DNA of 6,766 nucleotides from assembly GCA_002315475.1 (NCBI GenBank), contig DCGI01000010.1:1-6766 (forward strand). The letters are read 5' to 3'. This document shows positions 5,767 to 6,766 of the stretch, one piece after another. Source of the DNA: Christensenella sp. UBA1782. GTDB lineage: Bacteria > Bacillota > Clostridia > Christensenellales > DTU072. Numbering within the stretch: the first letter of the stretch is position 1; each line of letters opens with the position of its first letter. Both the position numbers and the translations under genes were made by a program. Under the pieces are notes generated by a model. That model searched no databases. It was not told where the DNA came from and worked only from the letters and a program-made list of their open reading frames with translations.

Positions 5767-6766
5767 ATGAAAAAAATGCTATTAGGAGATTTTGCCATCG
5801 CACGCGGCGCATACGAAGCGGGCGTGCACGTGGCTACGGCTTATCCCGGAACGCCGAGTACCGAGATTACCGAAGAATTATCCCGTTTTCCCGAAATCAA
5901 ATCGGAGTGGTCGCCGAATGAAAAAGTGGCTTTGGAAGTCGCTATCGGCAGCTCTTTTCACGGAGCGAGAACCATAGTCGGGATGAAACACGTCGGCTTG
6001 AACGTCGCCGCCGATCCGTTGTTTACGGTAGCCTATACCGGCGTCAACGGCGGTTTGGTGATTTGCGTGGCGGACGATCCGTCTATGTTCAGTTCTCAGA
6101 ACGAGCAGGATACCCGTTTGATTGCTCGTGCGGCGAACGTACCCGTTCTCGAACCGAGCGACAGTCAGGAAGGTAAGGACTTTGCCGCTTTGGCGTTTGA
6201 CATCAGCGAACAATACGATACGCCCGTTATTTTACGGGTAACCACGCGTGTGGCGCATTCGCAAAGCATGGTGGAAATCGGGGAAAGAAAGGAAGTGCCC
6301 GTCAAGCCCTACGTTAAAGATATCGGCAAGTACGTCATGATGCCCGCCAACGCCAAAAAACGGCATATCGTCGTGGAAGAACGGCTCAAAAAGCTATCCG
6401 AAGACAGCAATACGTTTGCCATCAACCGCAAGGAAATGCGGGATACCAAAATCGGCGTTATTTGTGCCGGCGGCGTGTATCAATACGTTCGGGAAGCATT
6501 ACCCGATGCCAGCGTTTATAAACTCGGCATGGTCTATCCCCTTCCGTATAAGGCTCTGCGAGAATTCGTCGGCAGCGTAGAAAAATGCTACGTTATCGAA
6601 GAATTGGAAGGGCATATCGAAGGGTTGATGAAGGCGAACGGTATCACCGACGTGGAAGGCAAGAGTATATTCGGTATTCAGGGAGAGTTCTCGGTCAATT
6701 TGATTCGGGAAAAACTGCTCGGCGAGCAAAGAACGGTGGTGCCTGCACAAGTCCCCGCCCGCCCAC
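5767..6766 (+). CDS. iorA: Indolepyruvate ferredoxin oxidoreductase alpha subunit (5' part)
   Basis: This is the N-terminal 333 residues of the large subunit of indolepyruvate:ferredoxin oxidoreductase. The enzyme is an oxygen-sensitive thiamine-diphosphate enzyme that converts aryl pyruvates from aromatic amino acids to aryl-acetyl-CoA while reducing ferredoxin. Family features seen: LLGDFAIARGAYEAGV (5-20), AYPGTPSTEI (25-34), EWSPNEKVALEVAIGSSFHGARTIVGMKHVGLNVAADP (47-84) and DDPSMFSSQNEQDTR (103-117). From about 227 (TKIGVICAGG) a transketolase C-terminal-like domain begins. The family is about 600 residues long, so the thiamine-diphosphate domain and the C-terminal ferredoxin-like cysteines lie past the right edge. 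AAAGGAG (5754-5760) overlaps the lgt stop codon, 6 bases before the ATG, so the two genes are very likely cotranscribed. An iorB gene would be expected downstream but is not visible. Confidence 0.93.
   Translation, partial: MKKMLLGDFAIARGAYEAGVHVATAYPGTPSTEITEELSRFPEIKSEWSPNEKVALEVAIGSSFHGARTIVGMKHVGLNVAADPLFTVAYTGVNGGLVICVADDPSMFSSQNEQDTRLIARAANVPVLEPSDSQEGKDFAALAFDISEQYDTPVILRVTTRVAHSQSMVEIGERKEVPVKPYVKDIGKYVMMPANAKKRHIVVEERLKKLSEDSNTFAINRKEMRDTKIGVICAGGVYQYVREALPDASVYKLGMVYPLPYKALREFVGSVEKCYVIEELEGHIEGLMKANGITDVEGKSIFGIQGEFSVNLIREKLLGEQRTVVPAQVPARP

Overview
The window looks like ordinary chromosomal DNA from an anaerobic, low-to-mid GC bacterium, most likely a clostridial-type Firmicute, possibly an uncultured gut lineage. 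Three things support this: strong AGGAG-type ribosome binding sites, an indolepyruvate:ferredoxin oxidoreductase, and an Fe-S/FMN/FAD old-yellow-enzyme protein of the enoate/dienoyl-CoA reductase type. The assignment is inferred from gene content and signals; there is no rRNA or other marker in the window. Gene density is high. No tRNA, rRNA, CRISPR, insertion sequence or phage gene was seen, and no gap between genes exceeds 130 bases.

Left half, minus strand (about 3966 down to 112): a three-gene operon. It begins with a 684-residue old-yellow-enzyme-like oxidoreductase (FMN barrel, four-cysteine Fe-S site, FAD/NAD(P)H half). It continues 18 bp later with the large, catalytic subunit of aconitase X, then the small swivel subunit, which starts on a TAATG overlap. 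A sigma70-like promoter (TTGAAA-N17-TATACT) precedes it. Its -35 box lies inside the hairpin of the terminator that ends the upstream gene.

Middle, minus strand (4718 to 4014): a single-gene unit for a calcineurin-like metallophosphoesterase with a complete set of metal ligands. It has its own promoter (TTTACA-N17-TACAAT) with a very short leader, and an intrinsic terminator with a GAAA loop.

Right part, plus strand (4783 to the end): a divergent promoter (TTGCAT-N17-TATAAT) drives lgt (prolipoprotein diacylglyceryl transferase). Eleven bases later follows iorA (indolepyruvate ferredoxin oxidoreductase alpha subunit), cut by the window end before its thiamine-diphosphate and ferredoxin-like domains.

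How the genes may work together: the best candidate for something undescribed is the reductase plus aconitase X operon. Aconitase X enzymes dehydrate hydroxy acids, and OYE/enoate-reductase enzymes reduce activated C=C bonds. The pair could therefore carry out dehydration followed by reduction, removing a hydroxyl group and serving as an electron sink. The substrate cannot be read from the sequence. The aconitase X large subunit departs from what I recall of the characterised enzymes near its N-terminal active-site segment, and the reductase has a stretched Fe-S motif.
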